Shown piece after piece: positions 1 to 5,835 of a DNA stretch of 9,816 nt. The notes beneath the pieces were generated by a model. It worked only from the letters and a program-made list of their open reading frames with translations. It was not told the origin of the DNA and ran no database searches. Position 1 is the stretch's first letter; each line of letters opens with the position of its first letter. The position numbers were made by a program, and so were the translations under genes. This stretch comes from DATKMP01 sp035541775. Its GTDB lineage: Bacteria; Bacteroidota; Ignavibacteria; UBA10030. The DNA is taken from positions 1 to 9,816 of the forward strand of contig DATKMP010000131.1 in NCBI GenBank assembly GCA_035541775.1, in the 5' to 3' direction.

Positions 1-432
1 GCCATTAATCAGCAAGAGATGTTGGTTCAGACCTTTAATCAAATCGGCAGCGTCATTGCGTTGGTGGGATTATTTATTACCGGTTTGTCGTTGTTTGTCG
101 GCGGCATCGGCATTATGAATATTATGTTCGTTTCCGTCACCGAACGGACAAAAGAGATCGGCATTCGGAAAGCAATCGGTGCGCCGCGCCGTACCATTTT
201 AATGCAGTTCCTGATAGAATCTGCTGCGCTGTGTTTGCTGGGCGGCATTATTGGCATTATCATCGCCTTTCCATTAAGTTTAATTATCGACACGGTATTG
301 CCGACAGCCATGCCGTTGTTTGTTGTATTCGTTGCATTAGTGGTATCCTTAGTGGTCGGTCTCGTTTCCGGATTTTTGCCTGCGTACCGCGCCTCGCGCC
401 TCGATCCGGTTGATGCGTTGCGATATGAATAA
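1..432 (+). CDS. MacB/FtsX-type ABC transporter permease, C-terminal part (5' end outside window)
   Basis: The frame is open from base 1, so the gene starts upstream; 143 residues are visible. They form the C-terminal FtsX-like membrane domain of a MacB-type permease. A first membrane helix leads into the family signature GIGIMNIMFVSVTERTKEIG, followed by IRKAIGA, two more hydrophobic segments, and the typical tail PAYRASRLDPVDALRYE, where the protein stops. The missing part should hold the first membrane helix and the periplasmic core domain, since full proteins are about 400 residues. MacB-type permeases work with a separate or fused ATPase in the inner membrane to move substrates or transmit force into the periplasm; no ATPase is visible here and the substrate cannot be inferred. 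A paralogue follows 116 bp downstream on the same strand, so the two probably belong to one transporter locus. Family assignment is firm; the role is not. Confidence 0.93.
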   Translation, partial: AINQQEMLVQTFNQIGSVIALVGLFITGLSLFVGGIGIMNIMFVSVTERTKEIGIRKAIGAPRRTILMQFLIESAALCLLGGIIGIIIAFPLSLIIDTVLPTAMPLFVVFVALVVSLVVGLVSGFLPAYRASRLDPVDALRYE

Positions 433-514
433 AAACCATCTATCATAAAAATAAAATCATTGTTCAAACAAAGACCATGAGAAAAAATATTCTATGTAAG
501 TTGGAGCTTGTTTG

Positions 515-536
515 TCACTTAGATTTTGATAAGTGA
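515..536 (+). promoter_or_regulatory. Perfect 7-bp inverted repeat just upstream of the second permease
   Basis: TCACTTA at 515-521 and TAAGTGA at 530-536 are perfect complements around an 8-nt spacer. The element ends 12 nt before the ATG at 549, where a ribosome binding site would be expected, and no Shine-Dalgarno sequence is visible there. It could be an operator or a hairpin that limits ribosome access. The stem is AT-rich and has no T run after it, so it is not a terminator. Function is inferred from position only. Confidence 0.3.
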
Positions 537-548
537 AATTTACCCGTC

Positions 549-1772
549 ATGGAATTTACTGAAATCATCAAATTAGCGCTGTGGGCCGTTCGGTCGAACA
601 AACTTCGTTCGATGCTGACCTTGCTCGGTATTGCCGTGGGAGTGTTTTCGATTATCGGTGTGATGACTGCCGTGCAAGTGCTGCAGAATAGCATCGAATC
701 CGGATTGAGCGGATTGGGTGCGCATACGTTTCAGATTCAAAAAGAACCGGTGATGGCAAATCGCAAGGAATGGCTCAAAGCACAAAAACGAAAAGACATT
801 AAGTTCGAGCAAGGGATGGAACTGAAGACGAAAATGACGCTTGCTCAATATGTGGCTTTGGAAGCATGGAAAAGTCCGCTGACGGTACAAAATGGATCCT
901 TAAAAACAAATCCCAGTGTATCGCTGGCAGGCGAAGAACCGGAAGGAATTCCCGCAAACGATTGGACCATTGCCGAAGGCCGCGGGTTATCGGAAAATGA
1001 CCAGCAGTACGGCAACAAAGTCGTCATCTTGGGCGATGATGTTGTGAAAAAAGTTTTTCCCTTTGGCGGCGCCGTTGGGAATAAAGTTCGTGTCGGTGAC
1101 GAGTGGTACCAAGTCATCGGCGTTTTTGAATCGAAAGGTTCGATCTTCGGCGGCAACAATGGAAATTTTGTCGTCATTCCGTTGAGCACATTTTTAAATG
1201 AATATGGCAAAGACCGCAGCTTGCACATTATGATTAAAGCAAAAGATCAAGACGTGTATGACGACTGTTTGGAAGAAGCACGATTTCATTTGCGCACTCT
1301 TCGCAATGTACCTCCCGGCTCAGAAGATGATTTTGCCATATTCTCCAACGATTCACTCATTTCTACCTTCAATGATTTCACATTCTACATTAAAATGGGC
1401 GTCGGGTTCATTAGCTTTATCTCGCTGATCGCCGCAGGCGTCGGTATTATGAATATCATGCTCGTCTCGGTAACGGAGCGCACCAGAGAAATCGGTATTC
1501 GCAAAGCTATTGGGGCGCGGCGTTCCAATATCCTTTCTCAGTTTATCGTAGAAGCTGTCGTGTTATGTCAGATCGGTGGAATGATCGGCATCGTGATCGG
1601 CATTTTAATCGGAAACATGGTCGCATTACTTTTCAATGTTCCAATGGTGTTTCCTTGGATGTGGGCATTCCTCGGATTTATCATTACTTCTTTTGTCGGC
1701 GTGGTCTTCGGTGTTTATCCGGCTTGGAAAGCTGCAAATTTAGATCCGATCGAAGCGTTGCGATACGAGTAA
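549..1772 (+). CDS. MacB/FtsX-type ABC transporter permease
   Basis: Complete 407-residue inner-membrane permease of the MacB family. Residues 1-20 are a short amphipathic N-terminus, 22-43 form membrane helix 1, and about 50-275 form the periplasmic core domain (MacB_PCD). Then come helix 2 (about 280-305), the signature GVGIMNIMLVSVTERTREIG (297-316) with IRKAIGA after it, helix 3 (about 330-355) and helix 4 (about 368-391). The tail PAWKAANLDPIEALRYE closely matches that of the preceding permease, so the two are tandem paralogues that have diverged elsewhere. There is no ATPase domain, so it needs a separate ATP-binding subunit, presumably encoded upstream of the window. The ATG at 549 gives the usual family N-terminus, although no clear ribosome binding site precedes it. 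The two permeases may form a heterodimer; this is inference. Substrate unknown. Confidence 0.95.
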   Translation: MEFTEIIKLALWAVRSNKLRSMLTLLGIAVGVFSIIGVMTAVQVLQNSIESGLSGLGAHTFQIQKEPVMANRKEWLKAQKRKDIKFEQGMELKTKMTLAQYVALEAWKSPLTVQNGSLKTNPSVSLAGEEPEGIPANDWTIAEGRGLSENDQQYGNKVVILGDDVVKKVFPFGGAVGNKVRVGDEWYQVIGVFESKGSIFGGNNGNFVVIPLSTFLNEYGKDRSLHIMIKAKDQDVYDDCLEEARFHLRTLRNVPPGSEDDFAIFSNDSLISTFNDFTFYIKMGVGFISFISLIAAGVGIMNIMLVSVTERTREIGIRKAIGARRSNILSQFIVEAVVLCQIGGMIGIVIGILIGNMVALLFNVPMVFPWMWAFLGFIITSFVGVVFGVYPAWKAANLDPIEALRYE

Positions 1773-1807
1773 TTTTTTAAAAATTTCTTCTTGATAACTT
1801 TTTTTTC

Positions 1808-1860
1808 CACACACATCATCATCTCAAATGTAGTGTGAATCGTTTCATTTTTTTTCTTTT
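1808..1860 (+). terminator. Possible terminator of the permease genes
   Basis: CACACACAT (1808-1816) pairs with ATGT-A-GTGTG (1828-1837): nine base pairs, one bulged A and an 11-nt loop. A T-rich stretch follows from about 1848, including a run of eight T. It starts 36 nt after the permease stop codon, where a terminator is expected. Against it, the stem is not GC-rich and the T tract begins about 10 nt after the stem instead of directly behind it. Confidence 0.35.
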
Positions 1861-1960
1861 ACAGTCGATTAAAAAATGACACCGTTGTCTAATACATGAG
1901 TCATATTTTTTTATTCCCTTCGCATTAGATCCAATCTTTAATTCTAACCTAATAACCGTG

Positions 1961-1975
1961 TTGTAATCTTTACAA
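1961..1975. promoter_or_regulatory. Palindrome TTGTA-N5-TACAA, copy 1 (operator candidate)
   Basis: TTGTAATCTTTACAA is a 15-bp inverted repeat whose outer six bases on each side are perfect complements. A second 15-bp element of the same form lies 279 bp downstream at 2240-2254, in the same gap. Matched palindromes upstream of a gene are typical of dimeric regulator sites. A weak sigma70-like pair (TTGTAA at 1961, TATACC at 1985, 18-nt spacer) would overlap it. The regulator is unknown. Confidence 0.4.
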
Positions 1976-2016
1976 TTCATGCAATATACCTTATTTGCGG
2001 TATTGTATTGTGAACA

Positions 2017-2097
2017 GCGCCATGATAAATTAGCATTGTCTTAAGAGTTCAACTCTCTTACACACAACTTGTTCTTCGACAACTAAGGAAATGGCGC
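2017..2097 (+). other. Nested stems forming a possible three-way-junction RNA
   Basis: GCGCCAT (2017-2023) pairs perfectly with ATGGCGC (2091-2097). Inside lie TAAGAG/CTCTTA (2042-2047 with 2055-2060, 7-nt loop) and a bulged CTTGTT with AAC-T-AAG (2068-2073 with 2081-2087). Together they could form a three-way junction of about 81 nt in an otherwise AT-rich gap. The outline recalls a tRNA, but there is no T arm or D arm, so it is not a working tRNA. Stems this short can arise by chance, so the evidence is weak. Confidence 0.25.
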
Positions 2098-2237
2098 GAG
2101 AGATAATGATGTTCGATTGAACGCACCTGTAAAAATGAAAAACAAATTTGATCCGAATTTTAAATCACTTTTGTTTTGTTCATATTGCGCAGATATCGAC
2201 CGGGTCTTTTTATGAAATGCCTGCATCAAAACTTTCC

Positions 2238-2256
2238 AATTGTAGAACTTACAATT
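2238..2256. promoter_or_regulatory. Palindrome TTGTA-N5-TACAA, copy 2 (operator candidate)
   Basis: AATTGTA (2238-2244) and TACAATT (2250-2256) are perfect 7-bp complements around GAACT. The core at 2240-2254 has the same TTGTA-N5-TACAA form as the copy at 1961-1975. It lies 153 bp upstream of the ATG of the secreted protein gene. It is most likely a binding site for a dimeric regulator, with the downstream gene as its likely target. Confidence 0.4.
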
Positions 2257-2305
2257 TCCATCCTTCCAACACTCAAAGTGCCGTTCCCCGATATGCCGAT
2301 TTTAT

Positions 2306-2325
2306 AGCTTTTTCAAAGCTTTTTT
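2306..2325 (+). terminator. Short hairpin followed by T5, terminator- or attenuator-like
   Basis: AGCTTT (2306-2311) and AAAGCT (2315-2320) form a perfect 6-bp stem around a TTC loop, followed directly by five T. The shape is that of an intrinsic terminator, but the stem has only two G-C pairs. It lies 83 nt before the secreted protein gene, so it could end a small transcript made in the gap or attenuate a longer leader. Confidence 0.3.
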
Positions 2326-2398
2326 AAATTTTATTCGTTCTGACATTGCCAATTCTGCTGGCACACTCAATGAACTTTCTATAGAAGTAACAGAATAG

Positions 2399-2405
2399 AA
2401 GGTGG
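2399..2405 (+). promoter_or_regulatory. Ribosome binding site for the T9SS-sorted protein
   Basis: AAGGTGG lies just before the ATG at 2409, with its AAGG core six bases upstream. It is among the better Shine-Dalgarno sequences in the window and supports this ATG over the in-frame ATG two codons later. Confidence 0.6.
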
Positions 2406-2408
2406 CAG

Positions 2409-3158
2409 ATGAAAATGAAAAGAACATACATTGCAGGTTTTCTAGCAGCAGCACTGAGCATTGTCTCTTTGGCTCAAGCCGGAAATGAAATAAAAATTTC
2501 ACGCACGACAAATACGAGCATCGATATAATCCTTTCCAATACAGATGTCATAGCAGGTATTCAATTTAGTATCCGCGCCTCAAGCGATATCGTGATCGGA
2601 CAACTTACTCCCGGGACACGAACTGCAAGTTCGGCTTGGACCGTAGCTTCTTACAAGCCGAATGATTCGACAATCAACGTCGTAATTTTAAGTATGTCAC
2701 AACAAAATTTAGATGCCGCAAGCGGCTCGATTGCAACAATGACTTTTCAATACGCACCACAAATTCAAGAAATCAGCAATGTGGGATTAAGCAATGTGAT
2801 GCTTGCCAACCCGCATGCCGACAGCGTAGGTGTGACAATTGAAAATTTACGATGGTCGAATCCATCGCTTGCTCAAAATCAATCGTTCATGCTCGGACAA
2901 AATTATCCGAATCCCTTTAATCCCTCAACTCAAATCACCTATCGGTTAAATAAATCGGCACAAGTCAAGTTAAGCGTGTATGACGTCACGGGACGTGAAG
3001 TTCGCTGTTTGGTGAATCAATATCAATCAAGCGGCGAATATCGTGTGGAATGGAACAGCAGTTCCAACGGCAATACAAGTCTGGCATCGGGAATGTATTT
3101 CGCCCGTTTGAATGTGGACAACCAGAGTGCAACGCGCAAAATGATTATGATGAAATAA
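2409..3158 (+). CDS. Secreted protein with cohesin-like domain and T9SS type A sorting domain
   Basis: A 249-residue exported protein. Residues 1-24 are a Sec signal peptide (basic MKMKR start, hydrophobic core, cleavage expected after AQA at 22-24). Residues about 25-145 are beta-rich and resemble a cohesin/carbohydrate-binding-type fold: alternating strands, AGIQFSI at 49-55, and a late GSIATMTFQY segment. This is a resemblance by eye. Residues about 161-249 are a T9SS C-terminal domain: GQNYPNPFNPSTQITYRL (163-180), YDVTGREV (191-198), GMYFARL (228-234) and the basic end KMIMMK. In this system the tail directs passage across the outer membrane and is usually removed or anchored there. No catalytic motif is visible, so a surface adhesin or binding protein is more likely than an enzyme. 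The gene stands alone, with a long gap before it and a strong terminator after it. Confidence 0.88.
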   Translation: MKMKRTYIAGFLAAALSIVSLAQAGNEIKISRTTNTSIDIILSNTDVIAGIQFSIRASSDIVIGQLTPGTRTASSAWTVASYKPNDSTINVVILSMSQQNLDAASGSIATMTFQYAPQIQEISNVGLSNVMLANPHADSVGVTIENLRWSNPSLAQNQSFMLGQNYPNPFNPSTQITYRLNKSAQVKLSVYDVTGREVRCLVNQYQSSGEYRVEWNSSSNGNTSLASGMYFARLNVDNQSATRKMIMMK

Positions 3159-3166
3159 TTTGTTCC

Positions 3167-3207
3167 GTCTCCAAAGCTGTTGTGTCGTGGATGCATAACA
3201 TGGAGAC
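3167..3207. other. Long-loop inverted repeat between convergent genes
   Basis: GTCTCCA (3167-3173) and TGGAGAC (3201-3207) are perfect complements; TGTT/AACA inside can add four pairs after a four-base bulge. It sits just upstream of the strong terminator. Neither side is followed by a T run, so it is not an intrinsic terminator itself; it may add structure to the mRNA 3' end. Confidence 0.3.
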
Positions 3208-3215
3208 ATCGATGG

Positions 3216-3260
3216 GCGCTCCTGAAGTTCGCCTCCTCAATTCAGGAGCGCTATTTTTTT
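3216..3260 (+). terminator. Strong intrinsic terminator of the T9SS protein gene
   Basis: GCGCTCCTGAA (3216-3226) pairs perfectly over 11 bp with TTCAGGAGCGC (3241-3251) around a 14-nt loop, with one more G-T pair outside. TA and then a run of seven T (3254-3260) follow on the + strand. No T run follows on the - strand, so it works in one direction only. The right arm and T run lie inside the last codons of the convergent TPR lipoprotein gene (3237-3260). Confidence 0.88.
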
Positions 3261-4157
3261 CTCTGCAATCGCTTTTAAGGAACTTTTCGGATATTCCTGC
3301 AGCATTTTGTTGAACATGGATTTTGCCATGCTTGGCATACCGGATTGTTCATAACACTGCCCCAGCATAAAATAGGTGCTTTCAATTTTGAACGAATGCG
3401 GATAAGAAAACACTTTCGTCAATGCGGCAATTGCCTGCGATGGATGATGTAGCGATAACTGCGACACGCCAATCCAGAAATAGCAACGATCGGCAAGCGC
3501 ACCGACGGAGCGATGTTTTAAGATTGTTCGAAACGCACGAATTGCCTTCGCATATTTTCCCGCTTCGTAGAGTTTAATTGCTTTTCCGTACTGCAGCGAG
3601 GCCGTCGCCCAGGTGAGCACAACGGGAACAGATGCAGAGGCAAGTTGCTTCGCAGGATGGATTTGTTGTGGCGTGGTTGGTACTGCAATATTCGCTGCAG
3701 CGTTCGTTGATGCAAAACGTTGTTGGTTGTCTGCCAGCGATTTTAATTGTTCCACCACTTCATTCAGTCGCTGATTTTGATCGCGAATCATTTCGATCAA
3801 TGTTTCATTCGTGAAACGATCATGCGATGCAAGTGTTTCTGCCAGCGATGTATTGGTGGAAGTCGTAATCGATTGTTGCGTCAACATGTTCAATTGCTGA
3901 ACGACAGCATCCAACCGTTTATTTTGTTCTTTCATCATTTCGATCATCGAAGATCGTACCGTGTCGAATGCTTGCGCATGCGAGTGTCGCGTCAAGACCG
4001 CCAAGGTGTCCTTTCCGTCAGCGCTTACCGTCACAACGCGAGAAACAGGAGGAAAATATTCATCGCGAGATTCTGAGCCCTTGTCCGTTGCACACGAGAA
4101 AAACAAGAGAGAGACGCTTGCTGCTAATGCCACACATCCTAAACCGCATGTTTTCAT
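3237..4157 (-). CDS. TPR lipoprotein, YbgF/CpoB-like, with duplicated coiled-coil segment
   Basis: A 306-residue envelope protein. The N-terminus is a lipoprotein signal peptide: a hydrophobic stretch ending LLFFSC, with Cys22 as the likely lipidated residue. Two related helical segments follow at 70-92 and 119-141, each reading roughly IEM-x3-QN-xRL-x2-VV-xQL and likely to form coiled coils. A Pro/Thr/Ala-rich linker (about 150-185) leads to three tetratricopeptide repeats (about 190-306; e.g. GKYAKAIRAF, YFWIGVSQLSL, YFMLGQCYEQSG). Coiled coil plus C-terminal TPRs is the layout of YbgF/CpoB, which links the Tol-Pal system to peptidoglycan synthesis in proteobacteria. The lipid anchor and the doubled coiled coil differ from that model, and no Tol or Pal gene is visible, so the exact role is inferred. 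GGAGG lies 5 nt before the ATG. It is the last gene of the run, 37 bp after pyrG. Confidence 0.85.
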   Translation of the reverse strand: MKTCGLGCVALAASVSLLFFSCATDKGSESRDEYFPPVSRVVTVSADGKDTLAVLTRHSHAQAFDTVRSSMIEMMKEQNKRLDAVVQQLNMLTQQSITTSTNTSLAETLASHDRFTNETLIEMIRDQNQRLNEVVEQLKSLADNQQRFASTNAAANIAVPTTPQQIHPAKQLASASVPVVLTWATASLQYGKAIKLYEAGKYAKAIRAFRTILKHRSVGALADRCYFWIGVSQLSLHHPSQAIAALTKVFSYPHSFKIESTYFMLGQCYEQSGMPSMAKSMFNKMLQEYPKSSLKAIAEKKIALLN

Positions 4158-4194
4158 CTATGCCTCCAATTCAGTTATTACATAGTGTCGCCGA

Positions 4195-5823
4195 TTATTT
4201 TTTTACGCCGATCGATGCCGTGTACAATTTGACCGCTTTGACAAAATCTCGAAATAACGGATGCGGAACAACCGGGCGCGATTTCAATTCCGGATGAAAT
4301 TGCACCGCCAGAAACCATGGATGATCGGGCAATTCGATTATTTCCACGAGATCGTTGTTCACGTACATACCACTGAATACCATGCCGTTATCGGCGAGTT
4401 TTTTTCGAAATTTATTATTGACTTCATACCGATGCCGGTGCCGTTCCGAAATAAGTTCTTTATGATATGCCGTATATGCTTTTGTTCCCTTCGTCAAGGT
4501 ACACGGATAAGCACCGAGCCGCATCGTGCCGCCCATATTACGGATAGATTTTTGTTCCTGCATCATATCAATGACGTTGTGTTTGGTCCTGCGAAATTCT
4601 GTGCTGTTCGCATCCGTCATACCGCACACGTGGCGTGCAAATTCGATAACGGCGCATTGCAATCCGAGACAAATGCCGAAGAATGGAATTCCTTGTTCTC
4701 GTGCGAATTGAATTGCCGCAATTTTTCCCTCGATCCCACGGTTGCCAAAGCCCCAAGGAATGAGCAACCCTGTTGCACCGGTTAAATATTTTTCTGCACC
4801 GAAATCTTCTACATCTTCTGCACGAACCCAATCGAGTTGCACTTCGACATCATTTTCTGCGCCCGCATGCACAAATGCTTCGCTGATACTTTTATACGCG
4901 TCCTTCAAGGCGGTATATTTTCCACACACCACGATGCGCACCTTGCCTTTGGGCTGTTTGACACGATGAATAAATTTTTTCCATTGTGTTAGATTAGGTC
5001 GGCCGCATTTCAGGTTAAGCTTTTCAATGACAATAGCGGGCATTTGTTCGTCTTCCAACGCCAGCGGCAATTCGTAGATGGTCGGCACATCACGGCCTTC
5101 GATCACTGCTTGTGTTTCCACGTTACAGAAAAGCGCGATTTTTTCGCGCAACTCTTTGGACAGTGGTTTTTCTGTTCGGCATACTAAAATATCCGGCTGC
5201 AATCCGATCTCCAGCAATGACTTGACGCTGTGCTGAGTCGGTTTGGTTTTAATTTCTCCCGCTGCTTTGATATACGGAACAAGTGTTACATGAATATTCA
5301 AAGCATTGCGTCGTCCGACCTCCAGCGTTAATTGCCGAATGGCTTCTAAGTACGGCAAACTTTCAATGTCTCCCACCGTACCGCCGATCTCGGCAAGGAC
5401 AACGTCGTATTTTCCGGTTTTTGCAATCGCCCAGATGCGGCGTTTAATTTCATCGGTGATGTGTGGAATAACTTGTACGGTGGCACCAAGATAATCGCCG
5501 CGGCGCTCGCGCGAGATCACTTCATAATACACCTGGCCGCTTGTCGTGTTATTATTGCGCGTCATGTTGTCGTTTAAAAATCGTTCATAGTGTCCGAGAT
5601 CAAGATCGGTCTCTGCCCCATCTTCGGTCACATACACTTCGCCGTGCTGAAACGGATTCATCGTTCCGGGATCGACGTTGATGTACGGATCGAACTTCAT
5701 AATCGTCACACGCAGTCCGCGTGCTTTCAACAACATGCCGAGCGATGAAACAGTGATTCCTTTGCCGAGCGATGAGACCACTCCGCCTGTTACAAAAATA
5801 AATTTTACGTTATTGCGTGCCAT
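4195..5823 (-). CDS. pyrG: CTP synthase (glutamine-hydrolysing)
   Basis: Complete 542-residue CTP synthase, the normal length. It converts UTP, ATP and glutamine to CTP in the cytoplasm, the last step of pyrimidine nucleotide synthesis. Residues 1-270 are the synthetase domain: P-loop SSLGKGI (17-23), KFDPYINVDPGTMNP (43-57), GAETDLDLGHYERF (69-82) and EIGGTVGDIES (145-155). Residues about 295-535 are the class I glutamine amidotransferase domain with the nucleophile Cys385 in GICLGLQ and the His510/Glu512 pair in FHPEL. One residue is odd: the normally invariant PGGFG loop by the oxyanion hole reads PWGFG here, with Trp357 in place of glycine. All other catalytic features are intact. It lies 12 bp after kdsB, which consumes CTP, so the pair fits functionally. 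The ribosome binding site is weak, but the start MARNNVKFIFVTGG matches the family. Confidence 0.98.
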   Translation of the reverse strand: MARNNVKFIFVTGGVVSSLGKGITVSSLGMLLKARGLRVTIMKFDPYINVDPGTMNPFQHGEVYVTEDGAETDLDLGHYERFLNDNMTRNNNTTSGQVYYEVISRERRGDYLGATVQVIPHITDEIKRRIWAIAKTGKYDVVLAEIGGTVGDIESLPYLEAIRQLTLEVGRRNALNIHVTLVPYIKAAGEIKTKPTQHSVKSLLEIGLQPDILVCRTEKPLSKELREKIALFCNVETQAVIEGRDVPTIYELPLALEDEQMPAIVIEKLNLKCGRPNLTQWKKFIHRVKQPKGKVRIVVCGKYTALKDAYKSISEAFVHAGAENDVEVQLDWVRAEDVEDFGAEKYLTGATGLLIPWGFGNRGIEGKIAAIQFAREQGIPFFGICLGLQCAVIEFARHVCGMTDANSTEFRRTKHNVIDMMQEQKSIRNMGGTMRLGAYPCTLTKGTKAYTAYHKELISERHRHRYEVNNKFRKKLADNGMVFSGMYVNNDLVEIIELPDHPWFLAVQFHPELKSRPVVPHPLFRDFVKAVKLYTASIGVKK

Positions 5824-5835
5824 AGCATCTTTCTT

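Larger units (their letters stand above)
1773..2408. other. 636-bp AT-rich gap with no credible gene, rich in dyad symmetries
   Basis: Both strands were read for coding potential. Only short frames without ribosome binding sites or family resemblance occur, for example 26 codons at 2135-2215. The stretch is clearly more AT-rich than the genes around it. It contains the possible terminator at 1808, the matching palindromes at 1961-1975 and 2238-2256, nested stems at 2017-2097, an A/T-rich imperfect inverted repeat (2135-2146 with 2170-2183), a short hairpin with T run at 2306-2325 and the 10-bp palindrome TTCTATAGAA at 2377-2386. Only the ribosome binding site for the next gene is easy to explain. 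The length and number of symmetries suggest a regulatory or RNA-coding region, but no known RNA family was recognised. Confidence 0.6.

Noticed and set aside
39..467. 142-codon open frame on the - strand
   Set aside because: It is antisense to the conserved permease C-terminus and its composition is that of a shadow frame.
1771..1785. AATTTTT-T-AAAAATT at the permease stop codon as a terminator
   Set aside because: The stem is pure A-T with a one-base loop; it cannot form a useful hairpin. The stem at 1808-1837 is the better candidate.
2017..2098. tRNA-like outline: 7-bp acceptor-like stem and a 7-nt loop (TTCAACT) in an anticodon-like position
   Set aside because: The 17 bases before the 3' arm do not form a T stem or carry a TTCRA loop, the D region lacks GG and a stem, and loop position 37 would be C. 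Not a functional tRNA; kept only as a possible structured element.
2135..2215. 26-codon frame MKNKFDPNFKSLLF... in the long gap
   Set aside because: No ribosome binding site, very short, and it overlaps an A/T-rich inverted repeat; chance is the best explanation.
4261..4785. 174-codon open frame on the + strand
   Set aside because: It lies wholly antisense to pyrG, which is unmistakable, and its translation resembles no protein family.
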